Shown piece by piece: positions 17,693 to 26,741 of a stretch of 64,000 nt of DNA. Under the pieces are notes generated by a model that worked only from the letters and a program-made list of their open reading frames with translations, searched no databases and was not told where the DNA came from. The position numbers and the translations under genes were made by a program. The first letter of the stretch is position 1. Each line of letters opens with the position of its first letter. Source of the stretch: Candidatus Pelagisphaera phototrophica (GTDB lineage: Bacteria > Verrucomicrobiota > Verrucomicrobiia > Opitutales > Opitutaceae); contig NZ_CP076039.1 of the NCBI RefSeq assembly GCF_014529625.1, forward strand, positions 1,488,001-1,552,000, read 5' to 3'.

Positions 17693-18786
17693 GCTACCTA
17701 TCCCAGTACGAGGAAGTTTTTGGTCCTCTGCGACTCTTGCGGTTTCTGACCCTGCGAATGCTATTTGCAGCGGGGACAGCGTTATTTATTGGATACATCT
17801 TAGGGCCTTGGTTGATCGGACTTTTGGGAAGGCTTAGTTTTCAGCAAAGCTTTCGCGATGAATCAGAGGTGGGAAAGCTGGCAGAGTTGCATTTGGGCAA
17901 GAAGAACACGCCGACTATGGGGGGACTTCTGATATTCGTCTCGGTCAGCGTGAGCGTTTTGCTATGGGCCCAATTTAATGTTTGGACTCTGACAGCTCTC
18001 TTCGTCTACACCAGTTTAACGTCGCTAGGCTTCCTCGATGACTACCTGAAGGTTTCGAAGCGCAACAGCAAAGGGTTCCCGTCGAGAGGGAAACTGATTT
18101 GGCAAGGCCTGACCGCTGCCGCTACCTTAGTTATTCTCCTTAACAACCCGATGAGTGTGGACAAAGTTCAGGAGCTTTGGCTGCCATTCGTTAAGAATGC
18201 GGTGATGACTCAGATGCCCTTGTGGGCATTGTTCGGGTTTCTGTTTCTGGTTCTAGTTGGGGCGAGCAATGCCATAAACGTTACTGACGGAGTAGACGGA
18301 TTGGCGATAGGGTGCACTATTACAGTGGCTATTGTCTACTCGATTATGGCGTATGCAGCAGGCAATTTCATCATTTCAGAATACCTGCTTATCTCTCATG
18401 TGCCTGGGGTGGGCGAATTGGGTATCATTTGTGCTGCGATTGTAGGGGGCGGATTGGCTTTTCTTTGGTACAATGCCCATCCCGCTGAGATATTCATGGG
18501 GGATACGGGATCGCTGGCTTTAGGAGGATTAGTCGGTGTGATCGCATTTATGACTCATCAAGCGGTAACTCTCATACTTGTTGGGGGTATTTTCGTTATG
18601 GAGACGGTGTCTGTCATCCTGCAGGTAATGTCATTCAAGAGTACCGGGAAACGGATTTTTAGAATGGCTCCCATTCATCACCATTTTGAGCTTAAAGGCT
18701 GGGCTGAAACTAAGGTGGTAATCCGGTTTTGGATACTTTCTCTAATTTTCGCGTTTGCAGGTTTGGCGACTTTGAAAATCCGATGA
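17686..18786 (+). CDS. mraY: Phospho-N-acetylmuramoyl-pentapeptide transferase MraY
   Basis: Integral membrane enzyme (366 residues, about ten helices) transferring phospho-MurNAc-pentapeptide to undecaprenyl phosphate to form lipid I. Signatures: KKNTPTMGGLLIF, the metal-binding FLDDYLKVSKRNSKG, NAINVTDGVDGLAIG, and the C-terminal EIFMGDTGSLALGG and MAPIHHHFELKGW histidine motif. It overlaps murF (7 bp) and murD (ATGA), indicating coupled translation. Confidence 0.97.
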   Translation: MLSYLSQYEEVFGPLRLLRFLTLRMLFAAGTALFIGYILGPWLIGLLGRLSFQQSFRDESEVGKLAELHLGKKNTPTMGGLLIFVSVSVSVLLWAQFNVWTLTALFVYTSLTSLGFLDDYLKVSKRNSKGFPSRGKLIWQGLTAAATLVILLNNPMSVDKVQELWLPFVKNAVMTQMPLWALFGFLFLVLVGASNAINVTDGVDGLAIGCTITVAIVYSIMAYAAGNFIISEYLLISHVPGVGELGIICAAIVGGGLAFLWYNAHPAEIFMGDTGSLALGGLVGVIAFMTHQAVTLILVGGIFVMETVSVILQVMSFKSTGKRIFRMAPIHHHFELKGWAETKVVIRFWILSLIFAFAGLATLKIR

Positions 18787-20063
18787 GTCTACTGACCGCA
18801 CAGCTCCCTGAATGGCTTGAGACCTGTCTAGATTCGCAGGTGGCTATTTTAGGCTCGGGCAAAAGTGGGATAGGAGTGAAAGCCCTGATCGAGAAATTGG
18901 GAGGGAATGCTCTCCTCTATGATGAAGGAGAGCATGTGGGAGAAGAGAGACTGTTTGACGATTCTTCGGCTACAGCTGCCGGTTTAGTTGTTTGTAGTCC
19001 CGGGTTTCAACGTGATCACGTGTGGATCGAGCGAGCGCGACAGAATGGCTGCCGCGTAATTCCCGAGTTTGACCTGGGAGCGTCGCTCTGGCAGGGCCCA
19101 TTGATTGCGGTGACGGGAACGAACGGTAAAACGACACTGACCTCATTCTTGCAAGAGGCATTCTCCCATACGGGGATTGAATCCTTTGCGGTTGGCAATA
19201 TTGGAAAGCCGCTCTGCGGACTGTTGGCGGAGGATTGCAATCCAGAGGCAATTGCGGTTTGTGAGATCAGTTCTTTCCAGTCTGAGCAGATCGGAGAGTT
19301 GAAGGCGGATCATGTGCTATGGACCAATTTCGACCAAGATCACCTGGATCGACATGGTTCGATGCCAGCGTACTTCAGGAGTAAATACAGACTGGTTGCC
19401 AACGCCAGGAACGATTCGCTGTTTGTGGATTCCTCGGTTTATGACTATGGATTTGGAATCGGGCTGGATCTGCCTAAAGCGGCAATCGTTACATCGAATC
19501 ATAGTGCAGCGGAATTGGGTTTGAGAGGTAGCGTTTTTGAGACTGAACCCGAGAAAAGCACCTACTTGATGGCGCGCGCATTGTGGTTATCCCTTGAGCT
19601 TGATGAGAGTTTGCTTGTAGAGGCAGCCCACCTTTTTGAGAAGGCGCCGCACCGGATGCAATACTTGGGTGAGAAGGAGGGAATTCGTTTTTGGGACGAT
19701 TCCAAAGCGACGAATTTTCATGCGGTTTTGGGTGGTTTGAAACGTTTTGAGAAGCCGGTTGTTTGGCTGGGAGGGGGCGAGAGCAAAGGTGGTGACATCG
19801 AGGATTTTGCCAGACGCATTGCACCCAAGTTAAAATACGCCTCGCTCATTGGAAAGACGGCGATCCAATTGAGCAAAGCGTTGAACCGTGATCGCATCGA
19901 AACAACTATTCACGATTCTTTGGAGGAAGCGGTCTCAAAGGCGTTTGCAACTGCCGCGCTCGAAGATAATATCGTCTTTAGCCCTGGCTTTGCGAGTTTC
20001 GATATGTTTGAAAATTACGTACAAAGAGGTGAGGCGTTTCGAAAGGCTATTGACTGTTTATAA
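18783..20063 (+). CDS. murD: UDP-MurNAc-L-alanine--D-glutamate ligase MurD
   Basis: Adds D-Glu to UDP-MurNAc-L-Ala. Motifs: VAILGSGKSGIGVKAL, VVCSPGFQRDHVW, ATP loop AVTGTNGKTTLTSFL, VGNIGKPLC, CEISSFQSEQI, TNFDQDHLDRHG, PHRMQYLGEKEGIRFWDDSK (split across the linker) and VWLGGGESKGGD. The frame opens at 18729, but the ATG at 18783, overlapping the mraY stop as ATGA, fits family length and is chosen. It is somewhat compact (426 residues). Confidence 0.94.
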   Translation: MSLLTAQLPEWLETCLDSQVAILGSGKSGIGVKALIEKLGGNALLYDEGEHVGEERLFDDSSATAAGLVVCSPGFQRDHVWIERARQNGCRVIPEFDLGASLWQGPLIAVTGTNGKTTLTSFLQEAFSHTGIESFAVGNIGKPLCGLLAEDCNPEAIAVCEISSFQSEQIGELKADHVLWTNFDQDHLDRHGSMPAYFRSKYRLVANARNDSLFVDSSVYDYGFGIGLDLPKAAIVTSNHSAAELGLRGSVFETEPEKSTYLMARALWLSLELDESLLVEAAHLFEKAPHRMQYLGEKEGIRFWDDSKATNFHAVLGGLKRFEKPVVWLGGGESKGGDIEDFARRIAPKLKYASLIGKTAIQLSKALNRDRIETTIHDSLEEAVSKAFATAALEDNIVFSPGFASFDMFENYVQRGEAFRKAIDCL

Positions 20064-20082
20064 GGAGAGAGGAGCATAAGAA

Positions 20083-21264
20083 ATGTTAGGACCTGGTGAG
20101 AAAGAGATTAAGATGAAATTATTGCGAATCGGAGTCATTGCGGGGGCCCATGTGATCGTTATCGCGATCCTCTACTTGATGAGTGGGTTTGGAAACAGTG
20201 GATTGAAAGACAGTAGAGTGTCGGCAGCCGGCGCCAACGGTATAGTAAATTGGTCTAGCGAAGATCCGAATGCTCTTGCTCCCACCGTTAGCGGCACTGG
20301 TTTTGATTCGAAAGCCAGTGAATTGACCGGGTTCAATGCGGGTGATGGAAGCTCTGTCAATCGGGCAACGCTTCCCGAGATCTCAAGTAAGCAGAGATTC
20401 GAGCCGAGACGTCCGGGGGGATCGGAAAAAGCCAGTCCCCCAGCATCGACTCCTTCGAGAGGAAATGTTGATAGTGGTGTTCTAACGCCTATAGGTCGTA
20501 GTCCTGCAGAAGGAAGTGGGGCGGGACAGCCGCAAAACATAATAGCCCCAAGCAGCACGTCGCAGTTTATCCGATATGCAGTGCGAAGTGGGGACAGTAT
20601 TTGGGGAATAACGCAGAAGTTTGGCGTTTCACAAAGCCAGCTCCAGTTCATGAATCCAGGATTGACAGTAAATATTCAGCCAGGACAAGTTCTCAATGTT
20701 CCTAGGTCGGGTCAGGCTCCTGAACCGATAAGTGGTTCAGCCCAACCGGCATCGGTTGTCGATGGGAGTATTTACGTGGTGAAAAGCGGCGATGCTCTTT
20801 CCCGGATTGCTGCGAACCAGGGAGTTACGTTGAGCGCGCTTCGAGCAGCTAACAACTTGAGCGGCGACTTGATCAGAGTGGGTCAAAAACTCGTAATCCC
20901 AAATGGACGCAAGTCGAGTATTGCTTCAAGCCCCTTGAGGAAGCAGGGGCTCCAGATCGTGGTTGCACCAGGTGACACCGTGTCTTCGATTGCCATCGGG
21001 TACAATGTTTCGGCCAAAGACCTGATTCTGCATAATGACATTCAAAACCCAGCCCGAATTAATCCCGGGCAAACGCTTTTCATCCCAAGTAGCCTTTCTA
21101 ACAGGCCTCGTTCATCGCCGCCTCCGGTTGTTGTCGAAAAGAGAGACCCTGTGCCTACGCTAAGTATAATACCAGAAGATGCGCCGCTGATTCTTCCTGA
21201 TGAAGACGACTTCCTTCAGGACGAAGGTTGGATTGAGCAACCAGTTATCCAAATAGAGAATTAA
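20083..21264 (+). CDS. Membrane-anchored protein with three LysM domains
   Basis: 393 residues within the dcw cluster between murD and ftsW. A short cytoplasmic start and one membrane helix (about residues 12-34) lead to a disordered Pro/Ser/Gly-rich periplasmic linker (40-160) and three LysM domains (about 165-208, 230-274 and 291-336), each starting near Y/I-V-V-x-x-GD. LysM binds GlcNAc-containing peptidoglycan. No peptidase or amidase domain follows, and the tail is acidic and proline-rich. The start at 20083 has a strong GAGGAG site 8 bp upstream; 20113 is an alternative. A role in anchoring or guiding septal wall synthesis is inferred from location. Confidence 0.85.
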   Translation: MLGPGEKEIKMKLLRIGVIAGAHVIVIAILYLMSGFGNSGLKDSRVSAAGANGIVNWSSEDPNALAPTVSGTGFDSKASELTGFNAGDGSSVNRATLPEISSKQRFEPRRPGGSEKASPPASTPSRGNVDSGVLTPIGRSPAEGSGAGQPQNIIAPSSTSQFIRYAVRSGDSIWGITQKFGVSQSQLQFMNPGLTVNIQPGQVLNVPRSGQAPEPISGSAQPASVVDGSIYVVKSGDALSRIAANQGVTLSALRAANNLSGDLIRVGQKLVIPNGRKSSIASSPLRKQGLQIVVAPGDTVSSIAIGYNVSAKDLILHNDIQNPARINPGQTLFIPSSLSNRPRSSPPPVVVEKRDPVPTLSIIPEDAPLILPDEDDFLQDEGWIEQPVIQIEN

Positions 21265-21286
21265 CGGTATCCGGTTTTATTGGTAT

Positions 21287-22450
21287 ATGGCGAAGCGGAA
21301 GACGAAAGCGGTCCATACTGGGCATCATGGGGTTCTAAATCCTGCTGTTGCGATCGTTGTGTGCGTCTTCGCTTTGGCGATGCTTGGTGTGTCCGTTTTG
21401 TTTAGCGCGAGTCTTCCGATCGATATTAATAACCCCTATCAGATAATTGAGAAACAAATGATGTGGATGGGCATCACTTTCGTAGCTGGACTGATGGTTC
21501 TGAAAATTAATCTAGAATGGGCTCGGAAATTTGTTTGGGTGGGATATGCGATCTGCGTAGTGGGGCTCGTACTCGTTTTGATTCCCGGCATTGGATCGGT
21601 TATCAATGGTAGTCGGAGCTGGTTTCGCTTCGGGCCTTTCGGCTTGCAGATTGCAGAGTTCGCGAAAATCGGATTAATCTTTTTTCTGGCTCACTACTTC
21701 AGCTTGATACGGAAGGATTCGGGCACTTTTTGGAAGGGGTTTGTGGTTCCGTGTTTGGCGATTGGCCTCATTGTTGGATTGATCATGATGCAAACCGATC
21801 TTGGTACCGCTCTGATTATATCGATGGTTAGCTTTTGTGTATTGTACCTCGCGGGCACAAATGTATTTTATCTTGTAGGGTCAGCGATCGCTGGTACGAT
21901 CCCTGTTCTCATTCTCATCTCGAAAGATCCTGAGCGACTCAGTCGCCTAACTGCGTTTATGGATATGGAGGGAAATAAATCAGGTGATGCCTACCAGGTT
22001 TGGCAGGCCATTCTGGCATTTGGGGCCGGAGGGATTGATGGGGTTGGATCGGGAAATGGAAGACAGCAACTGAAGTCGCTACCTGAAGCGCATACGGATT
22101 TCATTTTCGCGATAGTCGGCGAAGAGCTGGGCCTAATAGCTACGATGGCTGTGGTGCTCGTTTTTATGGTAATGTTTTTGGCTGGGGTGAGTCATATTAG
22201 AAAGGCCCCTAATGCTTATCAGTTCTTGTTAGCGTCAGGATGCCTCCTCACCATTAGTATCCAAGCTCTGGTGAATTTGGGGGTGGTTACGGGCTCCTTG
22301 CCCACTACAGGGCTTCCCCTGCCATTTATAAGCTACGGAGGATCCAATTTTCTAGTAATGGGTTTGTGCGTAGCGTTGATTTTGAATACAAGTTTAGCGT
22401 GGAAATCCCCAGCGTTGAATGATTCCAAGAGAAAACTCAAAGAAATCTGA
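21287..22450 (+). CDS. ftsW: Septal peptidoglycan glycosyltransferase FtsW (SEDS family)
   Basis: Polytopic SEDS protein (387 residues) polymerising lipid II at the division site together with FtsI. Family motifs: VLFSAS near the N-terminus, NGSRSWFRFGPFGLQIAEFAK, MMQTDLGTALI, the catalytic-loop region GNGRQQLKSLPEAHTDFIFA, VGEELGL, and TTGLPLPFISYGGSN. It begins 22 bp after the LysM gene and ends 2 bp before murG. Confidence 0.96.
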   Translation: MAKRKTKAVHTGHHGVLNPAVAIVVCVFALAMLGVSVLFSASLPIDINNPYQIIEKQMMWMGITFVAGLMVLKINLEWARKFVWVGYAICVVGLVLVLIPGIGSVINGSRSWFRFGPFGLQIAEFAKIGLIFFLAHYFSLIRKDSGTFWKGFVVPCLAIGLIVGLIMMQTDLGTALIISMVSFCVLYLAGTNVFYLVGSAIAGTIPVLILISKDPERLSRLTAFMDMEGNKSGDAYQVWQAILAFGAGGIDGVGSGNGRQQLKSLPEAHTDFIFAIVGEELGLIATMAVVLVFMVMFLAGVSHIRKAPNAYQFLLASGCLLTISIQALVNLGVVTGSLPTTGLPLPFISYGGSNFLVMGLCVALILNTSLAWKSPALNDSKRKLKEI

Positions 22451-22452
22451 GA

Positions 22453-23586
22453 ATGAGACGAGCTCTGATCGCATGTGGCGGAACAGGTGGGCACTTGGCG
22501 CCTGGAATCGCTCTCGCTGAGGAGCTGTCGTCTCGCGGTTGGGAATGTAAATTGCTAATTAGCGGCAAGCAGGTAGATTCGATACTCGTTCAGAAGTACA
22601 CCCAATTTAAGTATGAAGCTATCGCTGGTAGTGGGCTGAGTTTTCATCCCGTCAAACTTTTCCGATTTCTGAGGGATTTGCTAAACGGTTATCGATCTTG
22701 TGGTCGAATCATTCGGTCGAGCGGTCCGGAGCTTGTGGTTGGCTTTGGAGGTTTTATATCCGCGTCTGCTCTTTTGGCGGGTGCCCGCAATGGAGTTCCG
22801 GTTGCGATTCATGAGGCAAATCAGATTCCCGGTAGGGTGACTCGCCTCACGAGTCGATTTGCGAGTCGTGTGTACCTCCCAAATGGAGCAGTTCTGAAAG
22901 AAGCGAAGAAAGACTGTATACGAAATGTTGGGATGCCACTTCGCACGGAATTTGAACGTCGCTCGAAGGGTGAAGCCAAGCGTGTTTTGGGATTTGATCC
23001 TGATAAAAAATTGTTGCTCGTTTTTGGAGGGAGCCAGGGAGCGCTGGCTCTGAATGAGTGGGCGAAACAACACTCGAGAATTTTGAACGAAAACCAAATC
23101 CAGTTACTATGTCTAACGGGTATGTCTGGTGGTTGTTCAGAAAGCGCAACAATCGATTCGGATGAGGCAGCTCAATCAAAGACGATCTTCATGGAATTTA
23201 GCGAACAAATGGCAATATTGCTATCGGCTGCGGACTTGGCGATTTCCAGAGCGGGTGCAGGCAGCATTGCTGAACTTATTCGATGTCGAGTACCCGCAAT
23301 ATTGGTCCCGTATCCGTATGCGGCAGACAATCACCAGCTTTTCAATGCACAGAGATTTGTAACTCAAGGAGGCGGGGTTTTATGTCAGCAAGAAGAAATC
23401 AAGAGTCTCCTGAATATCGCACTGGATATGATTTCTAGTGACGAAAAACGTAATCGATTAACGGAGAATCTTGAAGCTATGGACCAATCGAGCTCCCAAT
23501 CTGAAATTGCTGACGATCTGGAGCGTTTGGCCACAATAACTAAAGACGGGCAGAAGGAGGCCCTTGAAGTAACCCAATGCCAGTAA
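22453..23586 (+). CDS. murG: Lipid II synthase MurG
   Basis: Membrane-associated GT28 glycosyltransferase adding GlcNAc to lipid I to give lipid II. Motifs: ACGGTGGHLAPGIALAEEL at the N-terminus, VVGFGGFISASALLAG, IHEANQIPGRVTRL, VFGGSQGALALNEW, and the donor-site AISRAGAGSIAELIRCRVPA with VPYPYAADNHQLFNA. At 377 residues it is of normal length. It overlaps the murC-murB start by 10 bp. Confidence 0.96.
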   Translation: MRRALIACGGTGGHLAPGIALAEELSSRGWECKLLISGKQVDSILVQKYTQFKYEAIAGSGLSFHPVKLFRFLRDLLNGYRSCGRIIRSSGPELVVGFGGFISASALLAGARNGVPVAIHEANQIPGRVTRLTSRFASRVYLPNGAVLKEAKKDCIRNVGMPLRTEFERRSKGEAKRVLGFDPDKKLLLVFGGSQGALALNEWAKQHSRILNENQIQLLCLTGMSGGCSESATIDSDEAAQSKTIFMEFSEQMAILLSAADLAISRAGAGSIAELIRCRVPAILVPYPYAADNHQLFNAQRFVTQGGGVLCQQEEIKSLLNIALDMISSDEKRNRLTENLEAMDQSSSQSEIADDLERLATITKDGQKEALEVTQCQ

Positions 23587-25811
23587 AACGTTCTTCGGAA
23601 ATTCGAAGAATTCACCTGATTGGAGTTTCAGGAGCTGGAATGCTGCCTTTGTCCATTTGCCTTAAACAAGCGGGCGTGAATGTCAGCGGCGAGGATAACC
23701 GGATGACCTCGGAGGCGAAGGAAGCTCTGGAGCGTTATCAAATTCCTATCCTGTCCGCCTCTGATATCAAAAATAGTGAGGTGCTGGTTGTTTATTCATC
23801 CGTGATTGGAGATTCACACCCTTCTAGGGTGGAATCGAGTCGTCGCGGCTGGAAACAGATTCAGCGAGGTTTATGTCTGGCGGACGTTGTCAAAGGAAAG
23901 AGGCTAATTGCGGTCGCAGGTTCCCATGGTAAAACTTCTACAACCGGGATATTGATAGATCTTTTCGAGTCTATTGGCGAAGAGCCCAGCTATGCGATGG
24001 GGGGGCGCTTCGCTTCGAAAAGAGACCCCGGAAGATGGACACAATCAGAATGGATGATCGTCGAACTGGACGAAAGCGATGGAACGATCGAGGAATTTAG
24101 TCCTGAAATTTCAATCATTCTAAACGCAGATCATGATCACCATTCAAAATATGCGACCGAAACAGAATACCTAGACATTTTCAGGCGATTGGGACTCAGG
24201 ACAACAGGGCACGTTGTATTGAACGAAGTTCTACGCGGTTCAGTAGACGAGCAGTTGGCACAGGATCTAGTCGTGTATGCTAAGGTCGAAAATTCGGAAC
24301 GAGTGGCGACGAATCAACTGGGCGACTTCAGCAGGAATAATCAGCAAATGGCCTTAGCCGCAATGGAAGTGGCGGGACTCAAAAAGCCAGATGTGGCGAA
24401 GGTACGCTTTACGCCGATCAAGCGACGTCAGTCGTGTCTCTATTTTTCACCTACATTGAACGTTATTGAAGACTATGCTCACCACCCTGTGGAGATAGCT
24501 GCGATTAGGGAAGGTCTGGCGTCAGTGTTTTCAAGGAAGACGATTGCCGTTTTCCAGCCTCACCGCTACTCGAGAACGCTTTCGCTTAAAGGAGAGTTGG
24601 CTGCCGAGTTGTCGCGCTTCGACTACGTACATCTTTTAGAGGTGTACGAGGCATCAGAGGATCCAATCGAAGGGGGTAGTGGGCGTGATTTGTACGATGC
24701 TTGCAAAAATCGCTTCGAGCACTGCGAATTCCACTCTGATGAGGGCGCGTTGCTCCGCGCTCTTGAGTCAAAAATCGTTGAGAGTAATCTCTTGAACGTA
24801 GTTTTTTTGGGAGCCGGAAAAACAGACATTCTGGCACGCCAATTTGTCCAAAATCTCTTTGCGAAAGATTTGCGTTGGGGAGTGCTGTATTCAGAAATAT
24901 CGAGCGTGCTTGATTATGGATCCAAAATTCGTTCTCAAGAACCTCTAAGCAACAAGACAACCCTTAGACTTGGGGGGACGGCGGAATTGTATTTTGAGCC
25001 AGCGTCTGGACCCGAACTGGCGACGGCCCTGCGAGTTTGCCATGAAAGCGGAATTCCGGTTTATCCGCTGGGTCGAGGGTCCAACCTCATAGTGCCTGAT
25101 AGTGGCGTGTCAGGATTGGTGATTCGTCTTTCCCATAACCACTGGAGGCGTTTTGAGATTCTATCGGAAGGCGAAATCCGAGTGGGAGCCGGAATGAGAA
25201 TTAAGGAACTTTGCGGTATCGCCTGTCGTGAAGGTCTCGAAGGGTTCGAGTTCTTGGAAGGAATTCCTGGAAGCGTCGGTGGTGCCCTACGAATGAATGC
25301 GGGAGCAATGGGTGGATGGATGTTCGATGTCGTTAAGAGCGTCCGATTTGTCAACCTTGATGGAACCTTGGTCGAAGCAAATGTGAAGGAGCTGAGTGTT
25401 GGCTACCGCCATTGTCGAGAACTTGAGAGAGCGATTGCCCTGGATGCTATTTTGGTCGCCAGTGCCGTTGGGCAAAAGGAAGTGGAATTGCGCAAGGCGA
25501 TCGATGTCTACCAGTCGAAGCGTAAAGAATCCCAGCCAAGGGAACCGAGTGCTGGTTGCATTTTCAAAAATCCCGAAGGAGCCTCCGCGGGGCAGCTCAT
25601 TGATGAGCTCGGTCTAAAAGGATCTGCAATCGGAGGCGCTGAAATCAGTCCGGTTCACGGAAATTTTATCGTAAATCGGGGCGGTGCAACGAGCGAGGAT
25701 GTGATCGAGCTGGTGCGATTGGTGATAAGGGTCGCAAAATCGCGAAGATCCATAGACCTCGAACCCGAGGCTTTGCTTTACGGCAGTGAATGGAAGGATG
25801 CGCTGTCATGA
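23577..25811 (+). CDS. MurC-MurB fusion: UDP-MurNAc--L-alanine ligase / UDP-MurNAc dehydrogenase
   Basis: One 744-residue protein with two consecutive enzymes. Residues 1 to about 440 are MurC: IHLIGVSGAGMLPLSICL, ATP loop VAGSHGKTSTTGIL, NADHDHHSKY, EDYAHHPVEIAA and FQPHRYSRT. The rest is FAD-dependent MurB: LRLGGTAELYFEP, PLGRGSNLIVPDSGVSGL, FLEGIPGSVGGALRMNAGAM, PSAGCIFKNPEGASAG and SPVHGNFIVNRGGATSEDV. The proton-donor Ser of MurB appears as Cys in SAGCIFKNP, an accepted variant in other type II enzymes. The MurB reaction supplies the substrate for MurC, so fusion links successive steps. It overlaps murG and ddl. Confidence 0.95.
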   Translation: MPVKRSSEIRRIHLIGVSGAGMLPLSICLKQAGVNVSGEDNRMTSEAKEALERYQIPILSASDIKNSEVLVVYSSVIGDSHPSRVESSRRGWKQIQRGLCLADVVKGKRLIAVAGSHGKTSTTGILIDLFESIGEEPSYAMGGRFASKRDPGRWTQSEWMIVELDESDGTIEEFSPEISIILNADHDHHSKYATETEYLDIFRRLGLRTTGHVVLNEVLRGSVDEQLAQDLVVYAKVENSERVATNQLGDFSRNNQQMALAAMEVAGLKKPDVAKVRFTPIKRRQSCLYFSPTLNVIEDYAHHPVEIAAIREGLASVFSRKTIAVFQPHRYSRTLSLKGELAAELSRFDYVHLLEVYEASEDPIEGGSGRDLYDACKNRFEHCEFHSDEGALLRALESKIVESNLLNVVFLGAGKTDILARQFVQNLFAKDLRWGVLYSEISSVLDYGSKIRSQEPLSNKTTLRLGGTAELYFEPASGPELATALRVCHESGIPVYPLGRGSNLIVPDSGVSGLVIRLSHNHWRRFEILSEGEIRVGAGMRIKELCGIACREGLEGFEFLEGIPGSVGGALRMNAGAMGGWMFDVVKSVRFVNLDGTLVEANVKELSVGYRHCRELERAIALDAILVASAVGQKEVELRKAIDVYQSKRKESQPREPSAGCIFKNPEGASAGQLIDELGLKGSAIGGAEISPVHGNFIVNRGGATSEDVIELVRLVIRVAKSRRSIDLEPEALLYGSEWKDALS

Positions 25812-26740
25812 AAAACGAGCCAGTAGTGGCTGTGGTTTGCGGAGGAACGTCCGCGGAGCGGGAAATTTCATTAAGTTCAGGCCTGGCAGTTGCTGAAGCG
25901 TTTGGGTCGCTCTTCGAGGTGGAGCGAATCGAGCTGTCAGAGGAGTCTGTCCCCGTACAACTGAATAAGAAGCGACATGTGGTGTTTTCCACCCTCCATG
26001 GAACGTTCGGAGAAGATGGTGCTTTTCAGTCTTTGTTGGAGGTAGAGGGAATCGAATATGCGGGATGCGATGTGCGGAGCAGCCAGCTCACTTTCGACAA
26101 GGTGAAGACAAAGTCAGTGCTGAGTGATGTTGGGATTCCGGTTGCAGACCAAATAGCCTTTCATCGCCATTCGCCCCCGGATCCGGGAGAAGCGATTGAA
26201 AAATTGGGGCCGGCAGTCGTTCTGAAACCGGTGAAGCAAGGAAGCAGCATAGGGCTCGGTTTTGCGAATTCGGTCGAGGAGCTGGAAAGTTTGCTTTCCG
26301 ATCTCAAGTTTGATGACTGGATGCTGGAAAGTATGATCGTAGGGAAAGAGCTTTCGGTAGGCGTGCTGGACGGGAAAGCGACCGAAATCGTCGAGATTCG
26401 ACCCAGATCGGGGCAATACGACTACGAGAGCAAGTATACAAAGGGGTTGACCGAGTTTGTTGTACCGGCGCCACTTTCGGCAGAGCTGGAATGTGAGATA
26501 AAAGAGATCGCAGAGCGAACGTTTGAGGCCTGCGGCTGTAGGGATTATGCTAGGGTAGACCTGATGTTCAGCCAATCAAATTACCCATTTGTTCTGGAGG
26601 TGAACACCCTTCCGGGGATGAAGGAAACGAGTCTTCTTCCCATGTCAGCAGCAGCGGCGGGGATAAATTTCAAAGCTCTGTTAAAAAAATTAGTAGAGCC
26701 TGCGTTCTTGAGATTTTATTCTAAGTATTCAGTCTGCTGA
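25808..26740 (+). CDS. ddl: D-alanine--D-alanine ligase Ddl
   Basis: Cytosolic ATP-grasp ligase forming the D-Ala-D-Ala dipeptide used by MurF. Motifs: VVCGGTSAEREISLSSG, STLHGTFGEDGAFQSLLE, the tripeptide DKVKTKSVL, KPVKQGSSIGLGF, EIVEIRPRSGQYDYESKY and EVNTLPGMKETSLLP. The KYTKGLTEFVVPA segment matches the family's ligand loop. The ATG at 25808 overlaps the murC-murB stop as ATGA and replaces an upstream ATG at 25790; length is then 310 residues. ftsQ begins one base after its stop. Confidence 0.95.
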   Translation: MKNEPVVAVVCGGTSAEREISLSSGLAVAEAFGSLFEVERIELSEESVPVQLNKKRHVVFSTLHGTFGEDGAFQSLLEVEGIEYAGCDVRSSQLTFDKVKTKSVLSDVGIPVADQIAFHRHSPPDPGEAIEKLGPAVVLKPVKQGSSIGLGFANSVEELESLLSDLKFDDWMLESMIVGKELSVGVLDGKATEIVEIRPRSGQYDYESKYTKGLTEFVVPAPLSAELECEIKEIAERTFEACGCRDYARVDLMFSQSNYPFVLEVNTLPGMKETSLLPMSAAAAGINFKALLKKLVEPAFLRFYSKYSVC

Positions 26741-26741
26741 T

